Part shown: positions 25,445-37,877 of the stretch, in pieces
How the letters are laid out: every line of letters begins with the position of its first letter
Position numbering within the stretch: the first letter of the stretch is position 1
DNA from: DATENM01 sp045807725
Lineage (GTDB): Bacteria > Acidobacteriota > Blastocatellia > UBA7656
DNA length: 64,000 nucleotides
Reading direction: 5' to 3'
Assembly: GCA_045807725.1 (NCBI GenBank)
Contig: JBJMGV010000112.1
Span: forward strand, 23,702 to 87,701
The notes under the pieces: generated by a model
The model's input: only the letters and a program-made list of their open reading frames with translations
The model's database searches: none
What the model was told of the DNA's origin: nothing
Position numbers and translations under genes: made by a program

Positions 25445-26725
25445 ATGATTGTGCGTTTGAAACGGCTATTCATCATCGTTCTGATCATCATCAGCCTGAA
25501 CGCGGCGACGCTTGCGGCAGGCGTGGGTCGCGTTGGCGCGGATGAAACCAAAGCGGCAAAAGCCGAAGATGGTTTCGCGCTGAAGGACGGCGACCGCGTG
25601 CTCTTTTACGGCGACAGCATCACCGAGCAGCGGCTCTATACGACTTACGTCGAGCATTACGTGTTGACCCGCTACCCTGAGCGCCGCGTCGCCTTCATCA
25701 ATACGGGATGGGGCGGCGATCAGGTGACGCGCAACGAATGCGCGCCGTGCAATGGCGTCGGCGGACTGGCGCGCATCAAGCGCGACGTGATTGACCATCG
25801 GCCTACAGTCGTGACCTTGCTGTTCGGCATGAACGATGGCCGCTATTACGATTTCGACGAGCCGACCTTGAAGGTTTACGTTGACGGCTTGACGGCGATC
25901 ATCCGCGAGATAAAAAGCAAGACGCAGGCGCGCATCTACGTGATGACGCCGACCGTGTATGACGGCACGCGCAACACGCCTTGGTCGCACACGACGCGCT
26001 ACAACGATGTGCTTGACCGCTACAGCGAAGCCGCCAAACAGATTGCGGCGCGTGAACAGTTGCCGGTCATCGATCTGCACGCCACCACCACCGACGCATT
26101 GATGCGTGCGAAGAAGAACGACTCGGCTTATACGTTCCTGCCCGACGGCGTTCACCCGCAGGAAGACGGCCAGTTGGTAATGGCGACGGAAATTCTGCGC
26201 GCCTGGGGCGCACCAGCGAGCGGCGTCGAAGCTACCGCATCCATCCACAATCCGATGGCTCTCGATACCTCGCAGGCGACAGAGACGGTAGTCGTCAACG
26301 CGCCGCTCCCGTGGCCCGATCCGCTGCCGAGCGACAAGCTGCGCGCCGTGTGGCCGCAGATCATCGAGATGGGCGCAGTGAAGTTACGTGTGCCGAAGCT
26401 CGCGCTTTCGGGCAAGTATAAACTCAGCGTTGACGGCGGCGATCCTATCAATTTCACGGCGGACGAATTGGCGCGCGGCATTGCGTTGAATCAGTTATCA
26501 AAGAAAGCCCAGGAAGAATCGCGCGCCGTCGCCGGCTTAATTCGCAAGCGCGCCGACTGGTTCTTCACGCGCTGGCGGCAGATCGAAGTGCCTTACGCGG
26601 CGGAGTACAAAACGACCGGCAACGTCGTCACGGCGTTCGACAGCTTGATTGCCGAGATGGCCGAACGCGCCCGCGCGATGGCCAAGCCGCATTCTTATCA
26701 CGTGACTATTAGCCGCGAGCAATAA
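25445..26725 (+). CDS. Secreted SGNH/GDSL-family hydrolase (esterase or deacetylase-like)
   Basis: I take the ATG at 25445, after gggaaagg, not the GTG at 25430. The signal peptide is FIIVLIIISLNAATLAAG. The SGNH catalytic blocks are in order: block I FYGDSITEQ (Ser nucleophile), block II Gly in NTGWGGDQ, block III Asn in FGMNDGRY, and block V DGVHPQ (Asp/His). After the roughly 230-residue catalytic domain there is a C-terminal half of about 190 residues (KYKLSVDGGDPINFTADELARG...) of unknown fold. Relatives remove acetyl or other acyl groups from polysaccharides, which fits the GH10 xylanase in the same island (inference). Confidence 0.9.
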   Translation: MIVRLKRLFIIVLIIISLNAATLAAGVGRVGADETKAAKAEDGFALKDGDRVLFYGDSITEQRLYTTYVEHYVLTRYPERRVAFINTGWGGDQVTRNECAPCNGVGGLARIKRDVIDHRPTVVTLLFGMNDGRYYDFDEPTLKVYVDGLTAIIREIKSKTQARIYVMTPTVYDGTRNTPWSHTTRYNDVLDRYSEAAKQIAAREQLPVIDLHATTTDALMRAKKNDSAYTFLPDGVHPQEDGQLVMATEILRAWGAPASGVEATASIHNPMALDTSQATETVVVNAPLPWPDPLPSDKLRAVWPQIIEMGAVKLRVPKLALSGKYKLSVDGGDPINFTADELARGIALNQLSKKAQEESRAVAGLIRKRADWFFTRWRQIEVPYAAEYKTTGNVVTAFDSLIAEMAERARAMAKPHSYHVTISREQ

Positions 26726-26753
26726 TTGGATTGAGAGTCGTTTTGAAAAGGAA

Positions 26754-26920
26754 GCTCCGTAGGAGCGCAATGTGTATAGTTATGAGATTGGTAAAATGTT
26801 CAAGCTCCGTCAAGAGCGCGATGTCAACATTGCGCCCCTACGGGGCTTCGTCCCTTCCTTCAGCCATATCTATAAACATCGTGTCCCTACGGGACTGACA
26901 AGAGATGCTTCGTAAGCATC
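26754..26920. repeat. Array of mini-hairpins with 3-nt loops (family L/M, copy 1)
   Basis: Perfect small hairpins follow each other: gctcc-gta-ggagc (26754-26766), gcccc-tac-ggggc (26834-26846), gtccc-tac-gggac (26883-26895) and gatgctt-cgt-aagcatc (26904-26920). A longer dyad, gcgcgatgt/acattgcgc, lies around 26816-26836. The segment ctataaacatcg-gtccctacg-gactgac is shared with 53683-53713. It follows the SGNH gene stop by 28 bp. Confidence 0.85.
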
Positions 26921-26951
26921 ATCGGGATAAATGACCAGGAGAGCCTATACC

Positions 26952-27827
26952 ATGTCGAAGTTGAACCGGCGCGAAGCGATGATCGGGATGGGCGCGGCGG
27001 CAATCGGCGCGCTCGTGCTGCCGAAGCTCGCTAGCGCCGTTGCTGCTGAAAAGATCGTCAAGCGGGGCCGCCTCAAACAGTCGGTTTCGTACTGGTGTTA
27101 TCAGCGCAACTACAAGCTGCCGGAGTTTGCGAAGATCGTTGCTGATATGGGGCTGACGGCGATTGACTTGCTCACCGAAGAACAGTGGCCGGTCGTTAAA
27201 GCGGCGGGCTTGATCTGTTCGATGGGCTACCCGGCGGAAGGCGCGCAGATACCGAAAGGCTTGAACGACAAGGCCAACCACGACACCATCATTCGCGGCC
27301 TCACGAAAAGCCTGCCGGTCGCCGCAAAGATGGGTGTGCCGAACTTGATCGCCTTCTTCGGCAATCGCGGCTCGATCCCCGAAGCCGAAGCCTTCGACAA
27401 CTGCGTCGCCGGCTTGAACCGCGTCAAGAAGGTCGCCGAAGACGCCGGCGTCACCGTCTGCGTCGAATTGCTGAATAGTAAGGTTGACCACAAAGACTAT
27501 CTCGGCGATCACACGCCGTTCGGCGTCAAGGTGATTAAAGCGGTTGATTCGCCGCGCGTGCGGCTGCTCTACGACATCTATCACATGCAGATTATGGAAG
27601 GCGATGTCATCCGCACGATCCGCGACAACCATCAATACATCGCGCACTATCACACGGGCGGCGTGCCGGGCCGTCACGAGATTGACGACACGCAAGAGCT
27701 GAACTGGGCGACGGTCTGTCGCGCCATCGTCGAGACGGGCTACACCGGCTACATCGCGCACGAGTTCGTGCCGACGCGCGAGCCGCTGAAATCGCTCGGC
27801 GAAGCTATCGCGCTGTGCGATGTTTAA
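26952..27827 (+). CDS. Exported hydroxypyruvate-isomerase-like TIM-barrel sugar isomerase/epimerase
   Basis: The start is ATG 26952 after aggag; the N-terminus NRREAMIGMGAAAIGALVLPKLASA is a Tat-type leader. The 291-residue protein is an AP-endonuclease-2 superfamily TIM barrel close to hydroxypyruvate isomerase: KQSVSYWCYQR, ELLNSKVDHKDY, LLYDIYHMQIMEGD, HYHTGGVPGRHE and AHEFVPTREP. The metal-binding Glu, Asp, His and Glu of the barrel are all present. Family members interconvert hydroxypyruvate and tartronate semialdehyde, isomerise ketoses, or act on 3-keto-sugars. Export plus two Gfo/Idh/MocA genes downstream favours a keto-sugar role over hydroxypyruvate (inference). Confidence 0.88.
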   Translation: MSKLNRREAMIGMGAAAIGALVLPKLASAVAAEKIVKRGRLKQSVSYWCYQRNYKLPEFAKIVADMGLTAIDLLTEEQWPVVKAAGLICSMGYPAEGAQIPKGLNDKANHDTIIRGLTKSLPVAAKMGVPNLIAFFGNRGSIPEAEAFDNCVAGLNRVKKVAEDAGVTVCVELLNSKVDHKDYLGDHTPFGVKVIKAVDSPRVRLLYDIYHMQIMEGDVIRTIRDNHQYIAHYHTGGVPGRHEIDDTQELNWATVCRAIVETGYTGYIAHEFVPTREPLKSLGEAIALCDV

Positions 27828-27978
27828 CGGAGCGTGACCGCCGTCACCTCGCCCGGTGTTCGCGGTCACAGCCGTAGACGGGCGCGGCTGTTTATAAAGG
27901 AAGATTGTGGCGTCGCGCGCAGTCGCCGCTAAATCGTTTTTATTGAGCTGGCCCGCAAGGCCGGCCAGGGAGCAAGCA

Positions 27979-29244
<1,266 letters not shown>

Positions 29245-29266
29245 ACATTCAGAGAGGAGCGCAGTT

Positions 29267-30598
<1,332 letters not shown>

Positions 30599-30630
30599 TC
30601 GCGCCGCTTGCCGGCACCAACTCAACTGGA

Positions 30631-30667
30631 CGAAACGGGGCAGCCCGCGCGGGCCGCCTCGTTTTCG
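30631..30667 (+). terminator. Probable Rho-independent terminator after the Gfo/Idh/MocA genes
   Basis: The inverted repeat cgaaacggggcagcccgcgc / gggccgcctcgttttcg (30631-30667) forms a GC-rich hairpin with one or two mismatches and an A-rich left and T-rich right arm. It lies 33 bp after the stop at 30598 and 45 bp before apbE. Confidence 0.6.
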
Positions 30668-30711
30668 ATTGATGCCTGACCATAGACACTCCTTCCGCTC
30701 ATAAGTCTGCA

Positions 30712-31644
30712 ATGAACACACCAGCGATGGTCACGCTTTCGACGCACACGATGGCGACGCGCTTCGAGTTAGTGCTCTATGGCGCGGACGAGGTCAGGTT
30801 GCGCGCCGCCGGCGAAGAAGCGCTCGCGGAGATCGAACGGCTCGACGCGCAGTTGAGCGCGTATCGCGCCGACAGCGAGATCAATTGGATCAACCGCCAC
30901 GCCGCCGCCGAAGCCGTGCGCGTCGAGCCGCGCCTGTTTCACTTGCTCAAACACTGCGCCGCCTTCACTGCCGCCACAGACGGCGCGTTCGATGTGACCG
31001 TGGGGCCGCTCGTGCGCGCCTGGCGATTGGCCACGGAAGCGGAGGCCGTGCCTTCGACCGATGAACTCGAAGCGGCGCGCGCGGCGGTCGGCATGCAGAA
31101 CGTCGCGCTCGACTCGGAAGCCTACACCGTCCGCTTCAAACAGCCGGGGATGCAGATTGATATGGGTGCGTACGGCAAAGGCTACGCCATTGAGCGCGCC
31201 GTTGATTCGTTGAAAGAGAACGGCGTCACGAGCGCCTTGCTGCACGGCGGCACAAGCTCGGCGGCGGTCATCGGCACGCCGCCCGCTCAAACAAGCTGGC
31301 GCATTCAGTTGAGCGAGCCGTTCGAGCTAGGCGAGTCGGCGATGACCTTCGAGCTAATCAATGAAGCGCTATCGGTATCGGCCATTCACGGCAGAGCGTT
31401 CACAGCGGGCGGTCGCACGTATGGCCACGTCATCGACCCGCGCACAGGCCGTCCGGTCGAGCGGGCGCTGGCGGCGGCGGTCGTGGGCCAGTCGGCTTCG
31501 ACCTGCGAAGTCCTTTCGACCGCCCTCGTCGTGCTCGGCCCAACGTGGCTGCGTGAGATGGATGAACGCTTTGTTGGCTATCGCGGCGCGGTCGCTTACC
31601 GTGTGGGCGACGCCGAAATTGCGATTGAATGCCTGGGTCTTTGA
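30712..31644 (+). CDS. apbE: ApbE-family FAD:protein FMN transferase
   Basis: This 310-residue protein has the ApbE pattern: HTMATRFELVLYG at the start, RLDAQLSAYRADSEI, FDVTVGPLVRAW, MQIDMGAYGKGYAIERAVD, LLHGGTSSAAVIG and YGHVIDPRTGRPVE. ApbE moves FMN from FAD onto Thr or Ser of target proteins (Mg-dependent). The enzyme is usually periplasmic and lipid-anchored; here no signal peptide or lipobox is visible. It may work inside the cell or the start may be misplaced. No clear ribosome site precedes 30712, and ATG 30727 is an alternative. No RnfG/NqrC target is in the window, so its substrate is unknown. Confidence 0.9.
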   Translation: MNTPAMVTLSTHTMATRFELVLYGADEVRLRAAGEEALAEIERLDAQLSAYRADSEINWINRHAAAEAVRVEPRLFHLLKHCAAFTAATDGAFDVTVGPLVRAWRLATEAEAVPSTDELEAARAAVGMQNVALDSEAYTVRFKQPGMQIDMGAYGKGYAIERAVDSLKENGVTSALLHGGTSSAAVIGTPPAQTSWRIQLSEPFELGESAMTFELINEALSVSAIHGRAFTAGGRTYGHVIDPRTGRPVERALAAAVVGQSASTCEVLSTALVVLGPTWLREMDERFVGYRGAVAYRVGDAEIAIECLGL

Positions 31645-31758
31645 GCCGATTCGGAATCGTTTGACAAGCGGCGCGGCCAGACAGTATAAGCATGTCGCTG
31701 TCGTCTTACGTCTGTGGAACAATCGCTTGCATCAACCTGGCGCGCGTTTTCATTGAGG

Positions 31759-31779
31759 CACACTAAGTCGGATAGTGTG
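31759..31779. promoter_or_regulatory. Perfect inverted repeat upstream of the symporter gene (possible operator)
   Basis: The 7-bp dyad cacacta / tagtgtg is separated by 7 nt (agtcgga) and centred about 65 bp before the symporter ATG. Its size and position fit a regulator binding site. A small hairpin at the end of apbE is an alternative reading. Confidence 0.35.
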
Positions 31780-31834
31780 TCTTAAACTACAATGCATTCA
31801 AGCAGTCTGTAAACACTCAATCGAGGTCTGCCGC

Positions 31835-33652
31835 ATGAATTTGACTAGCATAGACTGGATCATCATGGTGGTTTACTTCGTCTTCGTGCTCGGCATCGGG
31901 TTCATGCTGAAGCGGTATATGAAGACGAGCACGGACTTCTTTCTGGCCGGGCGCTCGATCCCGGCGTGGGTGGCCGGGCTGGCCTTCATCTCGGCCAACC
32001 TCGGCGCGCAGGAAGTCATCGGCATGGGCGCGTCAGGGGCCAAGTACGGCATAGCGACGAGCCACTTTTACTGGGTCGGGGCGATCCCGGCGATGGTCTT
32101 CGTCGGCGTTTTTATGATGCCGTTTTATTACGGCTCGCGGGCGCGCTCGGTGCCGGAATATCTGCAACTGCGCTTTGACGAGAAGACGCGCGCGCTCAAC
32201 GCCGTTTCGTTTGCGGTGATGACGATCTTTTCATCCGGCATCTCGATGTACGCGATGGCCAAGCTCATTCAGACGCTGCACATCTTCGATGGGCTGTTCG
32301 CGCGGCTCGGCATTCCGGCCTCTTACATCTTCGACGTTAGCATTATTCTGTCGGCCCTGATCGTGCTGGGTTACATCTTTCTTGGCGGCTTGACGAGCGC
32401 GATTTACAACGAAGTGCTGCAATTCTTCCTGATCGTCGCGGGCTTCCTGCCGCTGGTCTGGTTGGGATTGAAGAACGTCGGCGGCTGGGAGGGGCTGAAA
32501 GCGAAAGTGCCTCCCGCCTTCACGCATTCGTGGGAGGGCATGAGCAGCCCGGACACAAACCCGCTCGGCGTCGAGTGGTTCGGCATGGTGATGGGCCTCG
32601 GCTTCGTGCTCTCGTTCGGCTACTGGTGTACGGACTTTCTGGTGGTGCAGCGAGCGATGGCCGCTAACTCGATGGACGCGGCGCGGCGCACGCCGCTGAT
32701 CGCCGCCGTCCCGAAGATGTTCTTCCCGATTCTCGTCATCCTGCCCGGCATCATCGCCATCGCCGTGACCTCGCAGAGCGACACCAGCCATGTACTCACT
32801 AATCCCGCTTCGTCACAGGCCGTCGTCGAGCGCGCGCCGGGAAGTCCCCCTGAGGGCAAAGGACTGATTCCCGTAAAGACTGATGAGCAGGGCAAGCCCA
32901 AGTTCGACCAGAACGGCAAGCCCGAACTCGATTACGATATGGCTATCCCGCAGATGCTGCTGCATTACTTCCCGACCGGCATACTGGGGCTGGGGCTGAC
33001 GGCGTTGTTGGCGAGTTTCATGTCAGGCATGGCCGGCAACGTCACGGCCTTCAACACGGTATGGACGTATGACATCTACCAGTCCTACATCAAGCGCGGC
33101 GCGAGCGACCAGCATTACCTGTGGATGGGCCGTATGGCGACGGTCTTCGGCATCGCCATTTCAATAGCAGCGGCCTATGTGGCGACGCGCTTCAACAACA
33201 TCATGGACATGCTCCAGTTGGTCTTCGCCTTCGTCAACGCGCCGTTGTTTGCGACCTTCCTGCTCGGCATGTTCTGGAAGCGCGCGACCGGGCACGGCGC
33301 GTTCACCGGCCTGCTGTCGGGCACAATCGCGGCGGCGATTCATCACGGCCTGACCTTGCCCAGAGGCGCGGCGGCGGGCATCAAAGGCGGCTGGCTCGGT
33401 ATGATTCACGAATACCCAAGCGAGATGGCGCAGAACTTCTGGACGGCCATCTACGCGTGGACGGCCTGCTTTTTAATAACCATCATCGTCAGCCTGATGA
33501 CCCGACCGCGCAAGGATGCAGAGCTGGTCGGGCTGGTCTACTCGCTCACGGAAAAACCGAAAGAGCATCACCTGCCGTTTTATGCGCGACCGCTCAACCT
33601 CGGCATCTTCGTGCTGCTGATGGTCGTCGTGCTGAACATCATCTTCCGATAA
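31835..33652 (+). CDS. Sodium:solute symporter (SSS family), sugar-type
   Basis: The start is ATG 31835 (MNLTSIDWIIMVV) after a gaggt site; upstream in-frame codons add a polar stretch and are rejected. The 605-residue protein has about 13 to 14 membrane helices and the SSS/SGLT hallmarks: TDFFLAGRSIPAWVAGLAFISANLGAQEVIGMG near the sodium site, and RARSVPEYLQLRFD. A hydrophilic insert of about 60 residues (DTSHVLTNPASSQAVVERAPG...) sits between helices. It imports a sugar or related solute with Na+. A two-helix small protein follows by 12 bp, probably a partner. Location beside sugar oxidoreductases and GalE supports a sugar substrate. Confidence 0.93.
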   Translation: MNLTSIDWIIMVVYFVFVLGIGFMLKRYMKTSTDFFLAGRSIPAWVAGLAFISANLGAQEVIGMGASGAKYGIATSHFYWVGAIPAMVFVGVFMMPFYYGSRARSVPEYLQLRFDEKTRALNAVSFAVMTIFSSGISMYAMAKLIQTLHIFDGLFARLGIPASYIFDVSIILSALIVLGYIFLGGLTSAIYNEVLQFFLIVAGFLPLVWLGLKNVGGWEGLKAKVPPAFTHSWEGMSSPDTNPLGVEWFGMVMGLGFVLSFGYWCTDFLVVQRAMAANSMDAARRTPLIAAVPKMFFPILVILPGIIAIAVTSQSDTSHVLTNPASSQAVVERAPGSPPEGKGLIPVKTDEQGKPKFDQNGKPELDYDMAIPQMLLHYFPTGILGLGLTALLASFMSGMAGNVTAFNTVWTYDIYQSYIKRGASDQHYLWMGRMATVFGIAISIAAAYVATRFNNIMDMLQLVFAFVNAPLFATFLLGMFWKRATGHGAFTGLLSGTIAAAIHHGLTLPRGAAAGIKGGWLGMIHEYPSEMAQNFWTAIYAWTACFLITIIVSLMTRPRKDAELVGLVYSLTEKPKEHHLPFYARPLNLGIFVLLMVVVLNIIFR

Positions 33653-33664
33653 GGAGCGATAAAG

Positions 33665-33958
33665 ATGGGACTCGACATACGGCTGCCAATCGGCTTGATG
33701 TTTGCAATTCTGGGGGCGCTGTTGATCTTCTACGGGCTGGTCAGCGACAAAGCGATTTATGATCGCTTCTCGCTCGGCGTCAACATCAACCTGGGGTGGG
33801 GCGTCGTCATGCTGATCTTCGGCGTGGTGATGTACCTCTTTGGGCGGCGCGGCACGTCGGCGATGCGCTCGGCGCAGCAGAGCGCCGAAGGCCGCTTGAT
33901 CGAAGAGATCGAGCACGAAACCGGCGAAGAGCGCGAACGCCGCCCGCGCGGGCATTAG
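33665..33958 (+). CDS. Small two-helix membrane protein, likely symporter partner
   Basis: The 97-residue protein has two hydrophobic segments (LPIGLMFAILGALLIFYGLV and LGWGVVMLIFGVVMYLFG) joined by a short loop, then a charged tail rich in Glu and Arg (IEEIEHETGEERERRP). An aaggag site is placed well before ATG 33665. It begins 12 bp after the symporter stop, so both are surely cotranscribed. I do not recognise a named family. Small helical proteins beside SSS carriers exist in several lineages, so a stabilising or regulatory subunit is a fair guess. A heptamer palindrome starts directly at its stop. Confidence 0.8.
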   Translation: MGLDIRLPIGLMFAILGALLIFYGLVSDKAIYDRFSLGVNINLGWGVVMLIFGVVMYLFGRRGTSAMRSAQQSAEGRLIEEIEHETGEERERRPRGH

Positions 33959-34068
33959 GAAGAAGGAAGTCAGGAGCCAAGAGTCAGAAGTCAAAATGAA
34001 AGAGGAATCGCTGTAGCGATGACATCCCTTCTATTCTAACTTCTGACTTCTGACTCCTGGCTTTTGAA
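33959..34068. repeat. Heptamer-arm palindrome D (gtcagaa/ttctgac type)
   Basis: Left heptamers gaaggaa, gtcagga, gccaaga, gtcagaa, gtcaaaa (33963-33997) are mirrored by tctaact, tctgact, tctgact, cctggct (34034-34062). A small central hairpin, atcgct-gt-agcgat, lies at 34007-34020. The left arm starts at the base after the stop codon of the small membrane protein gene. Confidence 0.85.
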
Positions 34069-34131
34069 TACTCTCAGTCTCATCTATCATGCTTAGGGCG
34101 TGTGGGTATCCATTAGTAGGGTGAGAATTAC

Positions 34132-35115
34132 ATGGCTGTTTTAGTCACGGGCGGCGCGGGCTACATCGGCAGCGTCACGGTCGAGTTGCTAAGGGCGCAG
34201 GGCGAGCAGGTCGTTGTCCTCGATAGTCTGGCGCGCGGCTATCGTCAGGCTGTGCCCGCCGACGCCATCTTCTACGAAGGCAATCTCGGCGACCGCGCGC
34301 TCATTAAACGAGTCACCGAAGCGCATCAGATTGACGCCTGCGTTCACTTCGCGGCGTTCGCTTATGTCGGCGAATCGGTCGAGCACCCGGCGCGTTATTT
34401 CGAGAACAACGTCGAGCAGGGCATCGAGTTGCTCGGCGCGCTCAACGAAGCCGGCGTGCGGCGGTTCATCTTCTCTTCGACCTGCGCCACCTACGGCGAG
34501 CCGCAATATATGCCGCTCGACGAAAAGCATCCGCAATATCCGGTCAACCCTTACGGCTGGTCAAAGTTCTTCATTGAGCGCGTGCTTGAAAGTTATGACC
34601 GCGCCTACGAGATGAAGTTCGTCGCCTTGCGTTACTTCAATGCCGCCGGCGCGACTGAACACTTAGGCGAAGATCACGAGCCTGAAACTCACCTGATCCC
34701 GATTGTGCTCGCCGTGGCCGAAGGCAAGCTGCCTCACGTGCCGGTCTTCGGCGACGATTACCCGACGCGCGACGGCACGGCGGTACGCGATTACATACAC
34801 GTCACCGACCTCGGCACGGCGCACTTGCTCGCGCTCAAGCACCTGCGCGAAGGCGGTCAGTCCGAGTTCATCAATCTCGGCAATGGCAAAGGCTATTCGG
34901 TGCTCGAAGTCATCGAGGCGGCGCGCGCCGTGACGGGCCGCGAGATTGCCGTGCAGATGAGTCCGCGCCGCGCTGGCGACCCGGCGCACCTGATCGCTAA
35001 AGCCGACCGCGCCCGCGAAGTGCTCGGCTGGCAGCCTGCTCACCCTGATCTCGCCGACATTATCCGCAGCGCGTGGCTGTGGCGGCAGGCGCACCCGAAC
35101 GGATATCACGAGTAA
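34132..35115 (+). CDS. galE: UDP-glucose 4-epimerase
   Basis: This 327-residue short-chain dehydrogenase-fold enzyme interconverts UDP-glucose and UDP-galactose using bound NAD+. Key features are VTGGAGYIGSVTVELL (NAD loop), VVLDSLARGY, FSSTCATYGEP (catalytic Ser/Thr) and NPYGWSKFF with the Tyr-x-x-x-Lys pair. RYFNAAGA and DYIHVTDLGTAHLLAL are typical of GalE. Length is close to E. coli GalE (338 aa). A gggtgag ribosome site precedes the ATG. It follows repeat D and precedes an MFS permease by 28 bp, probably as one unit with it. Confidence 0.96.
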   Translation: MAVLVTGGAGYIGSVTVELLRAQGEQVVVLDSLARGYRQAVPADAIFYEGNLGDRALIKRVTEAHQIDACVHFAAFAYVGESVEHPARYFENNVEQGIELLGALNEAGVRRFIFSSTCATYGEPQYMPLDEKHPQYPVNPYGWSKFFIERVLESYDRAYEMKFVALRYFNAAGATEHLGEDHEPETHLIPIVLAVAEGKLPHVPVFGDDYPTRDGTAVRDYIHVTDLGTAHLLALKHLREGGQSEFINLGNGKGYSVLEVIEAARAVTGREIAVQMSPRRAGDPAHLIAKADRAREVLGWQPAHPDLADIIRSAWLWRQAHPNGYHE

Positions 35116-35143
35116 TCATCCTCATATGAATCCGAACTGATTG

Positions 35144-36457
35144 ATGAACGACGTGGCGCAACTCAGCGAAGTGGCACAGCGGGCGCGACGGCGCATCTTT
35201 CGCCGCACGATGCCATTTCTGTTTGCGCTGTTCGTCATCGCCTTCCTCGACCGCGTCAACGTCGGCTTTGCGAAACTCACGATGGCCGGCGAGCTGGGCT
35301 TCTCTGAAGAAATCTATGGATTCGGCGCGGGCATATTCTTCATCGGCTACTTCGTGCTTGAGATTCCCGGCAGCCTGATCGCCGAGCGCTGGAGCGCCCG
35401 CAAGTGGATCGCGCGAATTATGATCTCGTGGGGCGTGTTGTCCATCCTCACCGGCTTCATTCACAACGCGACGCAGTTTTATTGGGCGCGGTTTCTGCTC
35501 GGCGCGGCAGAGGCCGGATTCTTTCCCGGCATCATCGTCTACTTGAGTCACTGGTTCCGCTCGGAAGACCGTGCCAAAGCCGTCGCCCTTTTTATGATCG
35601 CCCTGCCGATCACCAGCATCATCGGCGCGCCGGTTTCGGGATTGATCCTTGATAGCGTGAAGTGGTTCGGCCTGAGCGGCTGGCGCTGGGTCTTCATCAT
35701 CGAAGGCATACCGGCCATTCTGTTTGGCATCGCCACCATATTCTACTTGACCGACTGGCCGCACGAGGCGAAGTGGCTGCCCGCAGACGAACGCGAATGG
35801 ATTGAGCGCGAGCTTGCGCACGAAAAACAGATGAAGAAAGCGGCGCGCTCGCATCACGCGCTCGCCGCCTTCAAACACCGCGAGGTGATTCTGCTGGCGC
35901 TGGTCTACTTTTTCGGCGTCACCTGCTTTTACGGATTCAACTTCTGGTTGCCGACGATTGTGAAGCAGAAGTCCGGGCAGCCGAACTTCATCGTCACGTT
36001 ATACACAGCGATTCCTTACTGCCTGGCGCTGGCTTCGATGCTCGCGCTGGGCTGGTCGTCGGATCGTATGAAAGAACGCCACTGGCACACGGCGCTGCCG
36101 CTTTTGCTGGCAACCGCCGGTTTGCTTGCCAGCGTCGCGGCGCGGCAGCATTTCGCAATCGCAATGACGATGTTCAGTGTCGCGGCTGCCGGGTTGTATG
36201 GTTACTTACCGAGTTTCTGGACATTGCCGACACGGTTGCTGACCGAATCGGCGGCGGCAGTCGCCATCGGCCTGATCAATTCGTTCGGCAATCTCGGCGG
36301 CTTCGTCGGCCCTTACGCCGTTGGCTACCTCAAGGAGAAGACCGGCTCAGAGATAGCCGGGATGTGGTATCTCGCGGCCTCTGCGTTTATCGCCGGCCTG
36401 CTGGTGTTTTTTTTGCCGCGCGCGCGGCAGGCGCTTCGTGTCGAAGCGCAGGCGTGA
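35144..36457 (+). CDS. MFS transporter, anion:cation symporter (ACS)-like
   Basis: This 437-residue inner-membrane protein has 12 predicted helices. Features of the ACS/D-galactonate-glucarate transporter group are FLDRVNVGFAKLTM in helix 1, GFGAGIFFIGYFVLEIPGSLIAERWSARKWIARIM (loop 2-3 motif), and GAAEAGFFPGIIVYLSHWF. The group imports organic anions such as sugar acids with protons. I start at ATG 35144 (TTG 35141 precedes it). The gene lies between galE and fucosidase. A sugar-acid substrate would suit the oxidative enzymes of this island (inference). Confidence 0.9.
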   Translation: MNDVAQLSEVAQRARRRIFRRTMPFLFALFVIAFLDRVNVGFAKLTMAGELGFSEEIYGFGAGIFFIGYFVLEIPGSLIAERWSARKWIARIMISWGVLSILTGFIHNATQFYWARFLLGAAEAGFFPGIIVYLSHWFRSEDRAKAVALFMIALPITSIIGAPVSGLILDSVKWFGLSGWRWVFIIEGIPAILFGIATIFYLTDWPHEAKWLPADEREWIERELAHEKQMKKAARSHHALAAFKHREVILLALVYFFGVTCFYGFNFWLPTIVKQKSGQPNFIVTLYTAIPYCLALASMLALGWSSDRMKERHWHTALPLLLATAGLLASVAARQHFAIAMTMFSVAAAGLYGYLPSFWTLPTRLLTESAAAVAIGLINSFGNLGGFVGPYAVGYLKEKTGSEIAGMWYLAASAFIAGLLVFFLPRARQALRVEAQA

Positions 36458-36509
36458 ACGGTCAGGCATTCAACCCGCCATTGGCGCGGCGTCTTTATTC
36501 AGGTGAGAT

Positions 36510-37844
<1,335 letters not shown>

Positions 37845-37877
37845 CCACTCCAAGAGCACGTTGAGAAATCGTGTGGT

